Part shown: positions 8,866-17,435 of the stretch, in pieces | Layout of the letters: every line of letters begins with the position of its first letter | How positions within the stretch are numbered: the stretch's first letter is position 1 | From: Shewanella denitrificans OS217 | GTDB lineage: Bacteria > Pseudomonadota > Gammaproteobacteria > Enterobacterales > Shewanellaceae | Assembly (NCBI RefSeq): GCF_000013765.1 | Contig: NC_007954.1 | Coordinates: 868,001 to 932,000 of the forward strand | Reading direction: 5' to 3' | Length of the DNA stretch: 64,000 nt | Program-made: the position numbers and the translations under genes | The notes under the pieces: generated by a model | Told to the model about the DNA's origin: nothing | What the model saw: only the letters and a program-made list of their open reading frames with translations | The model's database searches: none

Positions 8866-9906
8866 TTAAGGGCAGGGAAAGCGATAAAGGCTAGATAACT
8901 CATTAATGCGTGCGATTAGCTCGTTAGACAAGCTGAGTTTATGACTGTCGATGTTCTCTTTTAGTTGATGCAAGTCAGTGGCCCCTATGATGTTGGATGC
9001 GACAAATTTACGGCTATTAACGAAGGCTAATGCCATTTGCGCCGGTGACAGGCCAAACTCCCGCGCGAGATCCACATAAGCTTGGGTCGCCTCTAATGCC
9101 ATAGGGGTACTGTTGTAACGGGCGAAACGTTTAAATACAGTGAGACGAGCCCCTTCGGGCCATTGGCCCTTTTCATACTTGCCTGTCAGCGCGCCAAAGG
9201 CCAGGGGCGAGTAAGCCAATAATGGCACTTCCTCCCTGTGGCTTATCTCTGCCATGGCAATTTCATAGCTACGATTGAGCAGGTTGTAGGGGTTTTGCAC
9301 GCTGACGATGCGCGGCAAATCGTGCTTTTCAGCCAGCTTTAAATACTTCATAAACCCCCAGGGGGTTTCGTTAGAGATCCCTATGTAACGCACCTTGCCT
9401 TGGCGAACGATTTCACTTAACGCCTCTAAGGTATCTAAGATGGGGGTGTATTGTTCATCTGCTTGATGCTCATACATCATTTCGCCGAAGAAGTTAGTGT
9501 TACGATCGGGCCAATGCACCTGATACAGGTCTATGGTGTCGATTTGCAATCGGTTGAGGGAATCATCCACAGCTTGATGTATGTTGCGCCAATCCAGTGC
9601 CATATTGGGGCGAATATAGTCACCCTTTCCCCCAGGTGCGGCGACTTTAGTGGCGATAATCAGCTCATCTCGATTGCCTTGTGCTTTGAGATAACGCCCA
9701 AGTATGCGCTCAGTCTCTCCTTGGGTATCGGCTTTGGGCGGCACAGGGTACATTTCGGCGGTATCGATAAAGTTAACGCCTTGACCTATGGCGTAATCCA
9801 GTTGAGCGAACGCTTCTGCTTGGGTGTTTTGTTCTCCCCAGGTCATGGTACCTAGGCAAATTTTACTGACTTCAAGGCTTGAATGGGCAATGCGTTGATA
9901 TTCCAT
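8866..9906 (-). CDS. tas: NADP(H)-dependent aldo/keto reductase, Tas-like
   Basis: The 346-residue product is an AKR-family TIM-barrel oxidoreductase closest in feel to E. coli Tas. The AKR catalytic set is present: D48 and Y53 in FIDTAEMYP, K87 in ATKVA, and H131 in YQVHWPD. The Tas-type loop after the active-site tyrosine (PVPPKADTQGETE) is intact. The C-terminal portion has a cofactor phosphate-binding segment near NIIGAT. The physiological substrate is unknown; Tas was found as a suppressor of tyrosine auxotrophy. It appears to be a single-gene unit, with the csdA promoter region downstream and a 100-base gap to the GNAT gene upstream. Confidence 0.88.
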   Translation of the reverse strand: MEYQRIAHSSLEVSKICLGTMTWGEQNTQAEAFAQLDYAIGQGVNFIDTAEMYPVPPKADTQGETERILGRYLKAQGNRDELIIATKVAAPGGKGDYIRPNMALDWRNIHQAVDDSLNRLQIDTIDLYQVHWPDRNTNFFGEMMYEHQADEQYTPILDTLEALSEIVRQGKVRYIGISNETPWGFMKYLKLAEKHDLPRIVSVQNPYNLLNRSYEIAMAEISHREEVPLLAYSPLAFGALTGKYEKGQWPEGARLTVFKRFARYNSTPMALEATQAYVDLAREFGLSPAQMALAFVNSRKFVASNIIGATDLHQLKENIDSHKLSLSNELIARINELSSLYRFPCP

Positions 9907-10009
9907 TTATTTCTCCTATGGAATCGAGATAACTTCAGGCTAGCAAGCTTTGGTTAAGTTGCAAAGCGGCAGAAAGATAAACACTGAATGCGTGGTTAAA
10001 AAATAGCCA

Positions 10010-10522
10010 CTACAGATGCAGTATCATGGCAATTTCACAGGCATCGTGACCGGTTTGCCCTAAGTGTTCACAGTGAGTAAAGCCAAGTTTCTCATAAAGC
10101 GCTAACGCCTCGACCAATACCGCGGTGGTCTCAAGATAGACGCTGCTATACCCTGCCATTTTTGCAAATTCAATGGCCTGAGCCGAGAGGGCTTTCGCCA
10201 TACCCTGACCGCGAATGGCAGGGGTGAAATACATTTTCTGTAATTCACATATCTGTGGATGGCCTGCCAGTGGCGCTATGCCAGCGCCGCCGCACACCTT
10301 ACCTTGGTATTCGATAACCCAATAGTGGGCATTATCATCTTGGTAGACAGTGCTTAAACTGTCTAAGGTCTTGTCGGCAACGCCGTAGCCCTTATCTGCG
10401 GTCAAGCCATATTGCGCCGATACAAGGCGGATAACCTCGGCAATGGCAGCATCATCATAGGGGCTTAAACTGCGGATGATAGGGGCATGAAAGTTTTGGC
10501 TATCCTGTTCAGAGCGTGTCAT
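10010..10522 (-). CDS. GNAT family N-acetyltransferase
   Basis: The 170-residue protein has the single-domain GNAT layout. The acetyl-CoA pyrophosphate loop is visible as RGQGMAKAL near residues 109-117, preceded by the beta-4 strand LQKMYFTPAIRG and followed by YLETTAVLVEALALYEKLGFT, the usual motif B. Its start overlaps the end of yjjX by 14 bases on the same strand, so the two are very likely translated from one message. The acceptor substrate cannot be told from sequence. Confidence 0.82.
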   Translation of the reverse strand: MTRSEQDSQNFHAPIIRSLSPYDDAAIAEVIRLVSAQYGLTADKGYGVADKTLDSLSTVYQDDNAHYWVIEYQGKVCGGAGIAPLAGHPQICELQKMYFTPAIRGQGMAKALSAQAIEFAKMAGYSSVYLETTAVLVEALALYEKLGFTHCEHLGQTGHDACEIAMILHL

Positions 10523-11051
10523 TGAAAAAATCCTGATTGATTAATGGCGCCATGGCGAGCACTAACGCCTGAGTATAATTACTTTCTCGACTGGCAAGTC
10601 CTTGGGTTAATAATCCAATAGCGCCGCCTTTTTGCTTGATATTATTAGTATTAAATAATCTGTCCATCACATGGCCTAGTTCCTCGCCAGCGACTAGGGC
10701 CTCATAGACCTTATTAGGCAAAGGCAGCTGCGCACTGCGGCCAATAGCTTGCTTATCCTGATGAAGAATAACCATGTAGGCAAATGTCGCCGCACCATAA
10801 TCAAAGCTATCCACACCGCCCTCTATGGCCACATAAAAGTCGGCCTGTGCTTGCTGTTGGCAGTAAAGGGCGCGATTAATCGCACCTAAGCGGGTTTGGG
10901 CTTCTGTCATGGGCTGCTCTGGCACTAAGGAGGGGGCGTGCATACCTGAACATTGAATCATAGTCTCGGGGAAGTATTGCGCAATAGCTGTTTTGGCGGC
11001 ATTAATTTTAACTGGATTGGTTGAACCGACTAAGATAGAGAGAGTTTGCAT
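10509..11051 (-). CDS. yjjX: Inosine/xanthosine triphosphatase YjjX
   Basis: YjjX hydrolyses non-canonical ITP and XTP, keeping deaminated purines out of nucleic acids. The 180-residue length fits the family. The N-terminal nucleotide-binding STNPVKINAA (residues 10-19) matches the Maf/HAM1-like fold signature, and YVAIEGGVD near 94-102 carries the acidic residues for magnesium. It is first in a two-gene unit with the overlapping GNAT gene. A gap of about 420 bases upstream probably holds the promoter for this gene and the divergent one at 11471. Confidence 0.87.
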   Translation of the reverse strand: MQTLSILVGSTNPVKINAAKTAIAQYFPETMIQCSGMHAPSLVPEQPMTEAQTRLGAINRALYCQQQAQADFYVAIEGGVDSFDYGAATFAYMVILHQDKQAIGRSAQLPLPNKVYEALVAGEELGHVMDRLFNTNNIKQKGGAIGLLTQGLASRESNYTQALVLAMAPLINQDFFNDTL

Positions 11052-11470
11052 AAGTGTTAGGCCTAGATCCTTTTAGCATGATTTCAAAGCAATAGCTGGG
11101 TTATTACAGAGCGTTAAGCATGAGAACTTAAGTATGCCATTCTATTGGCAGATTAAAACTAGATTTTTATTAAGCGTCTATAACATGGCGAATTTGGCCA
11201 TTTTTTGTTAGGTTAGGCCTATTGGTGAGATTAAGGTAAAGTGCATTTTTTATTATCATTTAAATACAATGCTTTGTGATTTAGTTGAACTTGGCCTGAT
11301 ATGTGCTTTTACTATTAATGTATGTTGAAAAATGACTCTTGATGTATGCATCTGGATATTTGCATAAAGCGTCAGTATTCGGGCCTAGCCTCTGTAACTA
11401 AGGTTAGGATAATAACCCAAAACTTAATAATCCCGCCTAAGAAGGGATAAGTAATTAAAGGAATAATCTC
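11052..11470. other. Divergent intergenic region without a gene
   Basis: This AT-rich stretch between yjjX (minus) and the repeat-protein gene (plus) shows no credible ORF. A small dyad (ATGGC at 11185-11189 / GCCAT at 11197-11201 followed by five Ts) could act as a weak terminator on the plus strand. It presumably carries two divergent promoters; I could not fix -35/-10 boxes with confidence. Confidence 0.4.
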
Positions 11471-12244
11471 ATGAATTTACGTTCAAAATTATTGGCAGTG
11501 GCTATTTTGACTGGGGTTGTGATCTACGGCCCTTCATTTGAGGTGCAAAGTCACCTCTCTCTATTTGGCGATGATTCAGAACTCATCTTGAGCGAGAAAA
11601 AACTCTCACTTAATGCCAGCTCGCTAACCAGCTTAAAGGCCGAAACCGGGGCGGGCAAGCTCGAAATCCAAGGGATTGAAGGCTTAAATGAGATTGAGCT
11701 GGTGGCCAGCATTTATGCTTATGATGACAGCAAGGTTGAATTAAGCCTTGATAGTCACAGCCAAAGAGCCGAGTTAATCGCTAAAATTCAACACAGCGGC
11801 ATGAGCAATGAGTCTCCCTATATTGATCTCGTGCTTAACGTCCCTGCTATGATGATGTTAGACATTAAAGATGGTTCAGGCTCTATTAAGATTAACGGCG
11901 TAATGGCAGATATCGAGCTGGTAGATGGCTCTGGCAGTATCCAAATTGAGGGCGGCAAGAAGCTGGCAATCACGGATGGTTCTGGCTCCATTACGATTAA
12001 AGATACCACTGGCCCATTAGCCCTGACAGACGGTTCGGGCAGCATCAACCTTGAAAATATTGGCGGTAATGTGGCCATCGATGATGGTTCTGGCTCTATC
12101 AATGTGAAACAGGTTCAAGGATTGGTGGTGATTAACGATGGCTCTGGTAGCATTAATGTCACCCACGCCCAAGGGCTAACGGTTAAGAATGCCGGCTCTG
12201 GTAGCGTAAATTATTCTGATATCTCAGGCTCAGTGAATTTGTAA
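11471..12244 (+). CDS. Exported protein with seven DGSGSI-type beta repeats (DUF4097-like)
   Basis: The 257-residue product has an N-terminal signal/anchor (LLAVAILTGVVIYG, residues 7-20), a linker, and from residue 134 seven repeats beginning at D134, D152, D169, D187, D205, D223 and A241, a period of 17-18 residues. Each repeat opens with (D/A)GSGS(I/V) followed by a short beta strand, typical of a right-handed beta-helix or the putative-adhesin DUF4097 fold. An earlier degenerate unit is AGKLEIQGIEG near 61-71. Location is most likely periplasm or surface. The DNA repeats themselves are diverged, so the array is old rather than freshly expanded. No function is assigned. Confidence 0.7.
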   Translation: MNLRSKLLAVAILTGVVIYGPSFEVQSHLSLFGDDSELILSEKKLSLNASSLTSLKAETGAGKLEIQGIEGLNEIELVASIYAYDDSKVELSLDSHSQRAELIAKIQHSGMSNESPYIDLVLNVPAMMMLDIKDGSGSIKINGVMADIELVDGSGSIQIEGGKKLAITDGSGSITIKDTTGPLALTDGSGSINLENIGGNVAIDDGSGSINVKQVQGLVVINDGSGSINVTHAQGLTVKNAGSGSVNYSDISGSVNL

Positions 12245-12427
12245 TCTTCCTTGATATTTTCAGTGGGCATTTTAATTCACTGAAGGTCAGCCAAAGTCAA
12301 AATCGATGTCGACCTTATGTTGAATAAGTGTCGGCATTGGTGCTTTTGGGCTTGACTACTTTGTATTCATTCATTTTGTATTAATTTATTCAGTATTAAC
12401 CCATTCAGTTATAAAGAGATAAGCGAC

Positions 12428-13219
12428 ATGGCAAAGAAGTATTACGTAGTCTGGTCTGGGCGTACCACGGGCATTTTCACCAGTTGGGATGAGACTAAAC
12501 GCTCTGTAGATAAATTCCCTCAGGCCAAATACAAGTCATTCACTACAGAAGCTGAGGCGAAGGCGGCGTTTGCCAAATCAGCCGCTGCCAGTATTGGCAC
12601 CGGATCTAACACTGTGTCAAAAGGTAGTGTTTCAAAAAGCACTGTTGCAAGTCCGTCAGCAAGTCAAAGCAGTGCTAAGTCGAAACACAATGAGCTTGAA
12701 AGCCTTGATATCGTGATTTACACCGATGGTGGTTGTGAACCTAATCCTGGTGAAGCAGGCTCTGGTCTGGCTCTTTATCATAAGGGGCAGCTCACTGAGC
12801 TTTGGTATGGGCTTTATCATCCAAAAGGCACTAACAATACCGCAGAGTTAAACGCCCTTTACCAAGCCTTATTGATCGCTAAAACCAAGCTTGATGCCGG
12901 GCATAAGGTGCAAATTTTTAGTGATTCCCAATATAGTATTAAGTGCATCAGCGAATGGGCCTATGGTTGGAAAGCCAAGGGCTGGAGCCGAAAAGGCGGC
13001 GAGATAGCTAATCTTGACATCATCAAGTTGGCTCATGGGGTGTTTGACGAGCTCAAAGATACGCTAAAGCTTGAACATGTGGCAGCCCACGTGGGCATAG
13101 AAGGCAACGAACTCGCCGATAGGATGTCAATTCTAGCTATAACAGAGAAAAATCCTGCATTTGTAAAGTATGACAAACCACTGGATCTTAAAGCGATTTT
13201 ATCCCTGCGTGCAGGCTAA
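12428..13219 (+). CDS. Ribonuclease H1 with N-terminal hybrid-binding domain
   Basis: This 263-residue protein is a two-domain RNase H. Residues 4-50 form the viroplasmin/RNase H hybrid-binding domain (YYVVWSGRTTGIFTSW), which grips RNA-DNA duplex. A low-complexity Ser/Thr/Lys linker (about 51-88) joins it to a type 1 RNase H domain from residue 93. Catalytic acids are all present: D100 (YTDGG), E140 (NTAEL), D166 (FSDSQ), D231 (LADR), plus H221 on the catalytic loop. This architecture is known from Bacillus halodurans and eukaryotes; here it probably supplements the ordinary short RNase HI. The gene stands alone, facing the HAD gene. Confidence 0.9.
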   Translation: MAKKYYVVWSGRTTGIFTSWDETKRSVDKFPQAKYKSFTTEAEAKAAFAKSAAASIGTGSNTVSKGSVSKSTVASPSASQSSAKSKHNELESLDIVIYTDGGCEPNPGEAGSGLALYHKGQLTELWYGLYHPKGTNNTAELNALYQALLIAKTKLDAGHKVQIFSDSQYSIKCISEWAYGWKAKGWSRKGGEIANLDIIKLAHGVFDELKDTLKLEHVAAHVGIEGNELADRMSILAITEKNPAFVKYDKPLDLKAILSLRAG

Positions 13220-13280
13220 ACCCAAAGTGCAACGGGTGTTGAATGGAGTACTAACGGCACATAAATGGCTAGCGATTACG

Positions 13281-13925
13281 TTATCTAGCCTGAGTGAGCA
13301 AGACGGTTAACTCAGCCAAATGGCTTATCACTAAATCCGCTTGGTGTTGATAGTCTTTGCTGTGACCATGATTGATAAAGCAGCTTTGCATGCCTGCATT
13401 GTGCGCCGCTTGAATATCATAAAGATAATCACCCACATAGAGGAGCGAGGCCGGCTCAAGCTGCCACAGCTCGGCGATGGCAAGTAAGGCATCGGGGGCA
13501 GGCTTTGGTGGATAATCTTCACGGGTCAGCACCAGTTGAACGGGAATACGGGTATTGCTGATTTTCACTGTGCTGGCGACTTGACTGTTGCGGGTGACAA
13601 TAGCGCTGGGTAGCCTAGCGCTTTCTAGGGCATCAAACAGGGGTGTCATGCCAGCCATAGGCTTTGCACTTTGGGCATCTTGATACTCGTGGCGGGCAAT
13701 AATTTTATTGGCTTGCACTTGAGCTTTTGGGCAGGTTAACTGCGCCACGAACACTAATAAGTCTTGCTGCTGCGGGCAGTTCAGTTCTTCTCGGATGAGC
13801 CTGAAGTCTAGGCTCGAGGTCACTAAGGTGCCATCGAGATCAAAAATAATGCCTTTGAGGCTTAAAACGTCTATCAAGGTTAATCTCGAGCTAGAATAAT
13901 GATAGCTACAGATTAGCAAAGCCAT
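13281..13925 (-). CDS. HAD-superfamily hydrolase (phosphatase)
   Basis: A 214-residue HAD phosphatase of the phosphoglycolate-phosphatase type. Motif I is FDLDGT with nucleophile D29 and general acid D31, motif II is IVTRNS, the motif III lysine is in KPAPDALL, and motif IV is VGDYLYDIQAA. A helical cap lies between motifs I and II. The first 15-20 residues look non-native for a HAD protein; a TTG at 13877 preceded by GAG would give the usual short lead before the nucleophile, so the true protein may be about 198 residues. Substrate unknown. It converges on the RNase H gene. Confidence 0.83.
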   Translation of the reverse strand: MALLICSYHYSSSRLTLIDVLSLKGIIFDLDGTLVTSSLDFRLIREELNCPQQQDLLVFVAQLTCPKAQVQANKIIARHEYQDAQSAKPMAGMTPLFDALESARLPSAIVTRNSQVASTVKISNTRIPVQLVLTREDYPPKPAPDALLAIAELWQLEPASLLYVGDYLYDIQAAHNAGMQSCFINHGHSKDYQHQADLVISHLAELTVLLTQAR

Positions 13926-14099
13926 TTGTGAATGCCTAGCCTATGTTCTTGTTGAGGCAATTTCATAAGTTTGAAAATAGTGACTATAGAGTGGGGAAAT
14001 CGCGGTAAACAGTGGTGAAAAATGGTAAACAGTGGCCAAACGCCGTCAAATTAACCCTAAGCTTGCCGTCATGAAGAAGGTCTTAAATAAGAGAGAAAT

Positions 14100-15239
14100 A
14101 TGTCATCCCTTGAGGCTAGTCAAATCCGTATTGCCAGTATCAATCTGTTTAATTTTATTGCACCGCCCGATGCCTATTATGATTTTGAAAACATCTATAG
14201 CCAAGATCAATGGGCTAAAAAGCTCGCTTGGTTTAAGGCGTTTTTTGAAGAAAACCCAGCCGATGTCGTAGGCTTTCAAGAAGTCTTCAGTCCAGATGAA
14301 TTGCAATCCTTAATGGCCTCTTTGGGCTACCCTCATTTTGCTGTGCTCGACTCCGCTGAGCTGATTGGCGACTACGTTTATAAAAGCCCTGTGGTTGCCT
14401 TGGCATCGCGCTTCCCCATAGTGGAAATGGCGTTAGTCACCCCCGCGCCGCAGCTGTGCCAGCATATTGGTGTGTTGGCCGACTTTAGTTTCAGTCGAAA
14501 GCCCCTACGCGCCACCTTAGCCTTGCCACAAATTGGCCTCTGTGACGTGTATGTGGTGCACCTTAAATCCAAACGCAGCGATCTCGGTCAGGGAAGTGAG
14601 CTGGTAACCGATTTGAATGGCGGCGCCGATCTGATGGCTCGCCAAGCCTTGGGACGAGTAGCCTCCAATTTACAAAGGGCCACAGAAGCCGCGTTATTAT
14701 TTCATCAAATTATGTTGCGCCGGCAAAATAGCTCCCAACCTGTAATATTGCTGGGGGACTTTAACGACAGCCTATCGAGCTCGGCATTGGAGGCGTTTAA
14801 GGTCACCCCTAAACAAATTTATCGCGCCGATATAGAAGATAAAGCCTTAAAGGCCATGTTTGAAGCACAATTGACTCAGGCGTTAAACCATTTCTGTCTG
14901 TTCGACAGCTATGACTTGCATCGTCACAGCGTTAAGCTGAATCAAAATCTGCTCCAAGATGAGTTTGAATCTAGTGCGAGTGATGCAGACCAAGAGATAA
15001 GCCCTAGCCTAAAGCTAGACTCATGGCAGCGGGCATCGACCCATTATTTTGGCAATACAGGTTCAGTGTTGGACTACATTCTAGTGTCCAGTGAATTTGA
15101 TGCCAGTCAAAATGCGAGCCTTGCTGAAGTGGTCAATTACCAAACGTTCGATCGTCACTTAGTGCGCCCAGATTATGAAAGAGACAATATGAGCACAGAT
15201 CATGCTCCCGTGATGATGACCCTAGCGGTGAGACGCTAG
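14100..15239 (+). CDS. Endonuclease/exonuclease/phosphatase (EEP) family protein
   Basis: The 379-residue protein has the DNase I-like EEP fold. Visible signature elements are ASINLFNF near residue 13, GFQEVF with the metal-binding glutamate near 60, LLGDFNDS with the catalytic Asp-Asn pair near 218-223, LDYILVS near 326, and the terminal STDHAPV with the catalytic histidine. There is no signal peptide, so it is probably cytoplasmic. Family members cut DNA, RNA or phosphodiester-linked lipids; nothing here picks among them. The ATG follows AAGAGAG at ordinary spacing. A tandem 15-bp repeat follows the stop. Confidence 0.83.
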   Translation: MSSLEASQIRIASINLFNFIAPPDAYYDFENIYSQDQWAKKLAWFKAFFEENPADVVGFQEVFSPDELQSLMASLGYPHFAVLDSAELIGDYVYKSPVVALASRFPIVEMALVTPAPQLCQHIGVLADFSFSRKPLRATLALPQIGLCDVYVVHLKSKRSDLGQGSELVTDLNGGADLMARQALGRVASNLQRATEAALLFHQIMLRRQNSSQPVILLGDFNDSLSSSALEAFKVTPKQIYRADIEDKALKAMFEAQLTQALNHFCLFDSYDLHRHSVKLNQNLLQDEFESSASDADQEISPSLKLDSWQRASTHYFGNTGSVLDYILVSSEFDASQNASLAEVVNYQTFDRHLVRPDYERDNMSTDHAPVMMTLAVRR

Positions 15240-15276
15240 TTGATTATCATCACTGGGCTGTTGCTATAGATGAAGC

Positions 15277-15336
15277 GACTGTGGACAAAGAGACTGTGGT
15301 CAAAGTGACTATGACTGAAGTGACTATGACTGAATT
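15277..15336. repeat. Four tandem 15-bp units
   Basis: Units start at 15277, 15292, 15307 and 15322. Pairs are close (GACTGTGGACAAAGA, GACTGTGGTCAAAGT, GACTATGACTGAAGT, GACTATGACTGAATT). They lie between the convergent EEP and YdcZ-like genes. Confidence 0.85.
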
Positions 15337-15373
15337 GACTGAGAGTAAGCAAAGAAGAGATACTCACAGCGCC

Positions 15374-15829
15374 TTAAAAACGCCGCACAGTTAAGAATAC
15401 ACCCAATATCATCAAGCCAAGCCCGATGAGGCGAGTGGTAGACATGGAATAGCGTATCGCGCCGAAGAAGCCGTAATGGTCTATCACAGAAGTTGAGATT
15501 AACTGGCCAAGCAAGACTAGGCATACCGCATTGCCTATGCCAAATTTAGGCCCAACCCAAGTAATGCTTAGAATATAAAATATAACGAACAGACCACCAG
15601 AAAAGAACAATATTGGGATGGGGCCTTGAATGGTGGCTCTTGGGATGCCGGTAATTAATAGGTAGATAAGCGAAACCGTACCGCCGACCATAAACAATAT
15701 GCTGGTGGCTAAGGCTGGGCTGTTTAATTTAGTACCTAAGCCTGCATTTAGTGCTGCCATCACAGGGATCCCTATGCCCGCAGCGCACATCAATAAGCCA
15801 TAAAATATCGGTTGTTGGAATAGGGTCAT
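15374..15829 (-). CDS. YdcZ/DUF606 family small membrane transporter (DMT superfamily)
   Basis: The 151-residue protein has about five hydrophobic segments in the pattern of the DUF606/YdcZ family, half-size relatives of drug/metabolite transporters. I chose ATG 15829, not the longer frame to 15913, because AAGGAG lies just upstream (15837-15842) and the protein then starts with a short polar lead before the first helix, as in the family. It closes a four-gene set (GST, NTF2-like, tautomerase, this) opposite a LysR regulator and is probably part of that regulon. Transported substrate unknown. Confidence 0.8.
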   Translation of the reverse strand: MTLFQQPIFYGLLMCAAGIGIPVMAALNAGLGTKLNSPALATSILFMVGGTVSLIYLLITGIPRATIQGPIPILFFSGGLFVIFYILSITWVGPKFGIGNAVCLVLLGQLISTSVIDHYGFFGAIRYSMSTTRLIGLGLMILGVFLTVRRF

Positions 15830-15928
15830 GATCTCGGCTCCTTGTTTTTTCGTGTCGCTCTTGTGCATCTGAGTCGCAATTGCGCACCTCTGGCACGGGT
15901 GCCAAAGGTTCACAGCAACTACTGGTGT

Positions 15929-16138
15929 TTACGTTTGTGATGCTCGCTTACGCAGTTCAGTGACTTGATCGAACCCTATGCCCCAGTTGTCGGTGCTGAC
16001 CTCCTCAATAACAACGAAAGTCGTGGCTGGGTTTTTATTTAACACTTTCACCATAAGCTCAGTGCAGCCCCTGATAATGGCCTGTTTTTGTTCATTACTG
16101 ACACCTTCATCGGTAATTTTTACATTGATATATGGCAT
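15929..16138 (-). CDS. 4-oxalocrotonate tautomerase family protein
   Basis: A 69-residue single-domain tautomerase. After removal of the initiator Met the N-terminal proline (P2, in MPYINVKI) is the catalytic base. The beta-alpha-beta pattern (VKITDEG, then a helix through LMVKVLN, then TTFVVIEEV, with NWGIGF near the end) matches the 4-OT superfamily. It is one gene in a row of small enzymes with a GST and an NTF2-like protein, a context typical of electrophile or aromatic-compound defence operons. The actual substrate is not deducible. Confidence 0.87.
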   Translation of the reverse strand: MPYINVKITDEGVSNEQKQAIIRGCTELMVKVLNKNPATTFVVIEEVSTDNWGIGFDQVTELRKRASQT

Positions 16139-16180
16139 GATGTTATCCTCTGATTTCGCTTGTGAATGTAAAATCGACTG

Positions 16181-16564
16181 CTATTGTCGTGTCTGCGCAA
16201 TATCGCTATACATCTTGTTCACGATTCGCCATTGGCCTTGCTCTTTTAACAGCCCGAGAAAGTCCACATAGTTAAAATCAAACAAAGGGCATTTCACTTT
16301 CACCATGGCCTGATCTTGCACTAGATCTATGGCTAAGATCTCAAAGGCAAAGGCGCTGCCTTGCTCGAAAGGCGTGGGCCTCTGGTCAACGTCTAAGAGC
16401 CACTCAGCTAATGAGCGCCTAACCCCAGGTGCTTTTAGCCAGGCATCTTGGTGAAATAGGCCGCTAAGTTTAGCCACATCACCGTGATACAGGCCTTCGA
16501 AATAGCCTTGGACGACAGCAGTGATGGTGGAGAAATCGCTGCATTGACTCGTCGTTTGTTTCAT
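16181..16564 (-). CDS. NTF2-like (putative lumazine-binding/SnoaL-type) protein
   Basis: The 127-residue product has the cone-shaped NTF2 fold pattern: an N-terminal helix (ITAVVQGYFEGLYHGD), DVAKLSGLFHQDAW, and alternating strands ending in WRIVNKMYSD. Such proteins range from SnoaL-like isomerases to ligand-binding scaffolds; no catalytic set is evident. It lies 42 bases upstream of the tautomerase gene and 50 bases downstream of the GST gene on the same strand, so cotranscription is likely. Confidence 0.72.
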   Translation of the reverse strand: MKQTTSQCSDFSTITAVVQGYFEGLYHGDVAKLSGLFHQDAWLKAPGVRRSLAEWLLDVDQRPTPFEQGSAFAFEILAIDLVQDQAMVKVKCPLFDFNYVDFLGLLKEQGQWRIVNKMYSDIAQTRQ

Positions 16565-16614
16565 CTTTTTCTCCCGAACTCATGCTATTAGGCAGATAAT
16601 AAAGCTTAGGCTGC

Positions 16615-17211
16615 TTAGGCTGCTTGGGCTTTGATGGCGGTTTGAAAGCTTGGCATAGCTTGCACGGCACTTAGCATGCTGCGGGTTCGCTCACCAAACA
16701 GGATATCGATGGGAAATGAGCCACTCCAGCGGGAATAAACACTTAGCATAATATCCGCAGCTGACGGTGCATCTCCCCCTAGAAAAGGCTTGTCTGCTAA
16801 TTGCTGTTCCACCACGGCCCATAATTGATTAATGCTATTGGCTGCGGCAGTAAACGCCATCAATTTGGCTTTTGGGTCTCTGATGTGCTGGGCGATAAAG
16901 AACAGCTTAGAGTAGGCTGGATGCATGGTTGCATTGGCAAACATTATGTCTTGTACTGCCTGCAAACGAGCATGTTTCTCTTCAGGGAATAGCGGGCTTT
17001 TATGGGTATTGAGAATATGCAGCATGATGGCTGCCCCTTCAGTCATCACCTTAGCGTCATGGACTAATACAGGCACAGTCCCAGTGGGGTTAAGCGAATT
17101 AAAATCTTCACTTTCTTGCTTGTTTATAATGCTTATCTCTTGCCCCAATTCCAGTAAAACAACATGGGTGGCAAGTGAGCAGGCGTCTTTTAAATAGTAG
17201 AGCTGGTACAT
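16615..17211 (-). CDS. Glutathione S-transferase family protein
   Basis: A two-domain GST of 198 residues. The thioredoxin-like N-terminal domain begins MYQLYYLKDACSLATHV, the beta-class-like layout where the cysteine or serine after the first strand contacts glutathione; the cis-proline is in TVPVLV and the Glu-Ala gamma-glutamyl contact follows (MTEGAAIM). The helical C-terminal domain spans about 85-195. ATG 17211 is preferred over an in-frame TTG at 17223 because GGAG (17217-17220) lies six bases upstream of the ATG and overlaps that TTG frame. It is first in the operon opposite the LysR gene. Confidence 0.88.
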   Translation of the reverse strand: MYQLYYLKDACSLATHVVLLELGQEISIINKQESEDFNSLNPTGTVPVLVHDAKVMTEGAAIMLHILNTHKSPLFPEEKHARLQAVQDIMFANATMHPAYSKLFFIAQHIRDPKAKLMAFTAAANSINQLWAVVEQQLADKPFLGGDAPSAADIMLSVYSRWSGSFPIDILFGERTRSMLSAVQAMPSFQTAIKAQAA

Positions 17212-17298
17212 GGCATTCTCCAACAGGGTAAAATAGTGTGAGGTTAATCGGCATTTAAGCTGTGCTTAGTGCGATAAGAGAATGTTAGTCTTAATATT

Positions 17299-17349
17299 TG
17301 TTTCCATATATAGTGCTTATTAATAAGTCGTGTTTCCATTTAGGAAACA
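17299..17349. promoter_or_regulatory. Candidate LysR operator between GST operon and lysR
   Basis: A perfect dyad TGTTTCC-ATTTA-GGAAACA covers 17331-17349, and the half-site TGTTTCCAT recurs at 17299-17307, 32 bp (about three helical turns) away. This dyad with an extra half-site, in a divergent lysR intergenic region, is the classic LysR-type arrangement. The binding protein is inferred to be the adjacent regulator. Confidence 0.6.
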
Positions 17350-17435
17350 ATGTGTGGGTTGAAAAACACAAAATGCCAAGCATTGGCAAATCATATTGGC
17401 CACCATTGTTTATAGGTTCTTAAGAGGAGATAGAG

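Noticed and set aside
9451..9855. 134-codon plus-strand frame opposite tas
   Set aside because: tas is well supported across this stretch; the opposite frame shows no family features.
11818..12102. Repetitive minus-strand frame opposite the DGSGSI gene
   Set aside because: Its repeats come from the sense-strand repeats; no start signal.
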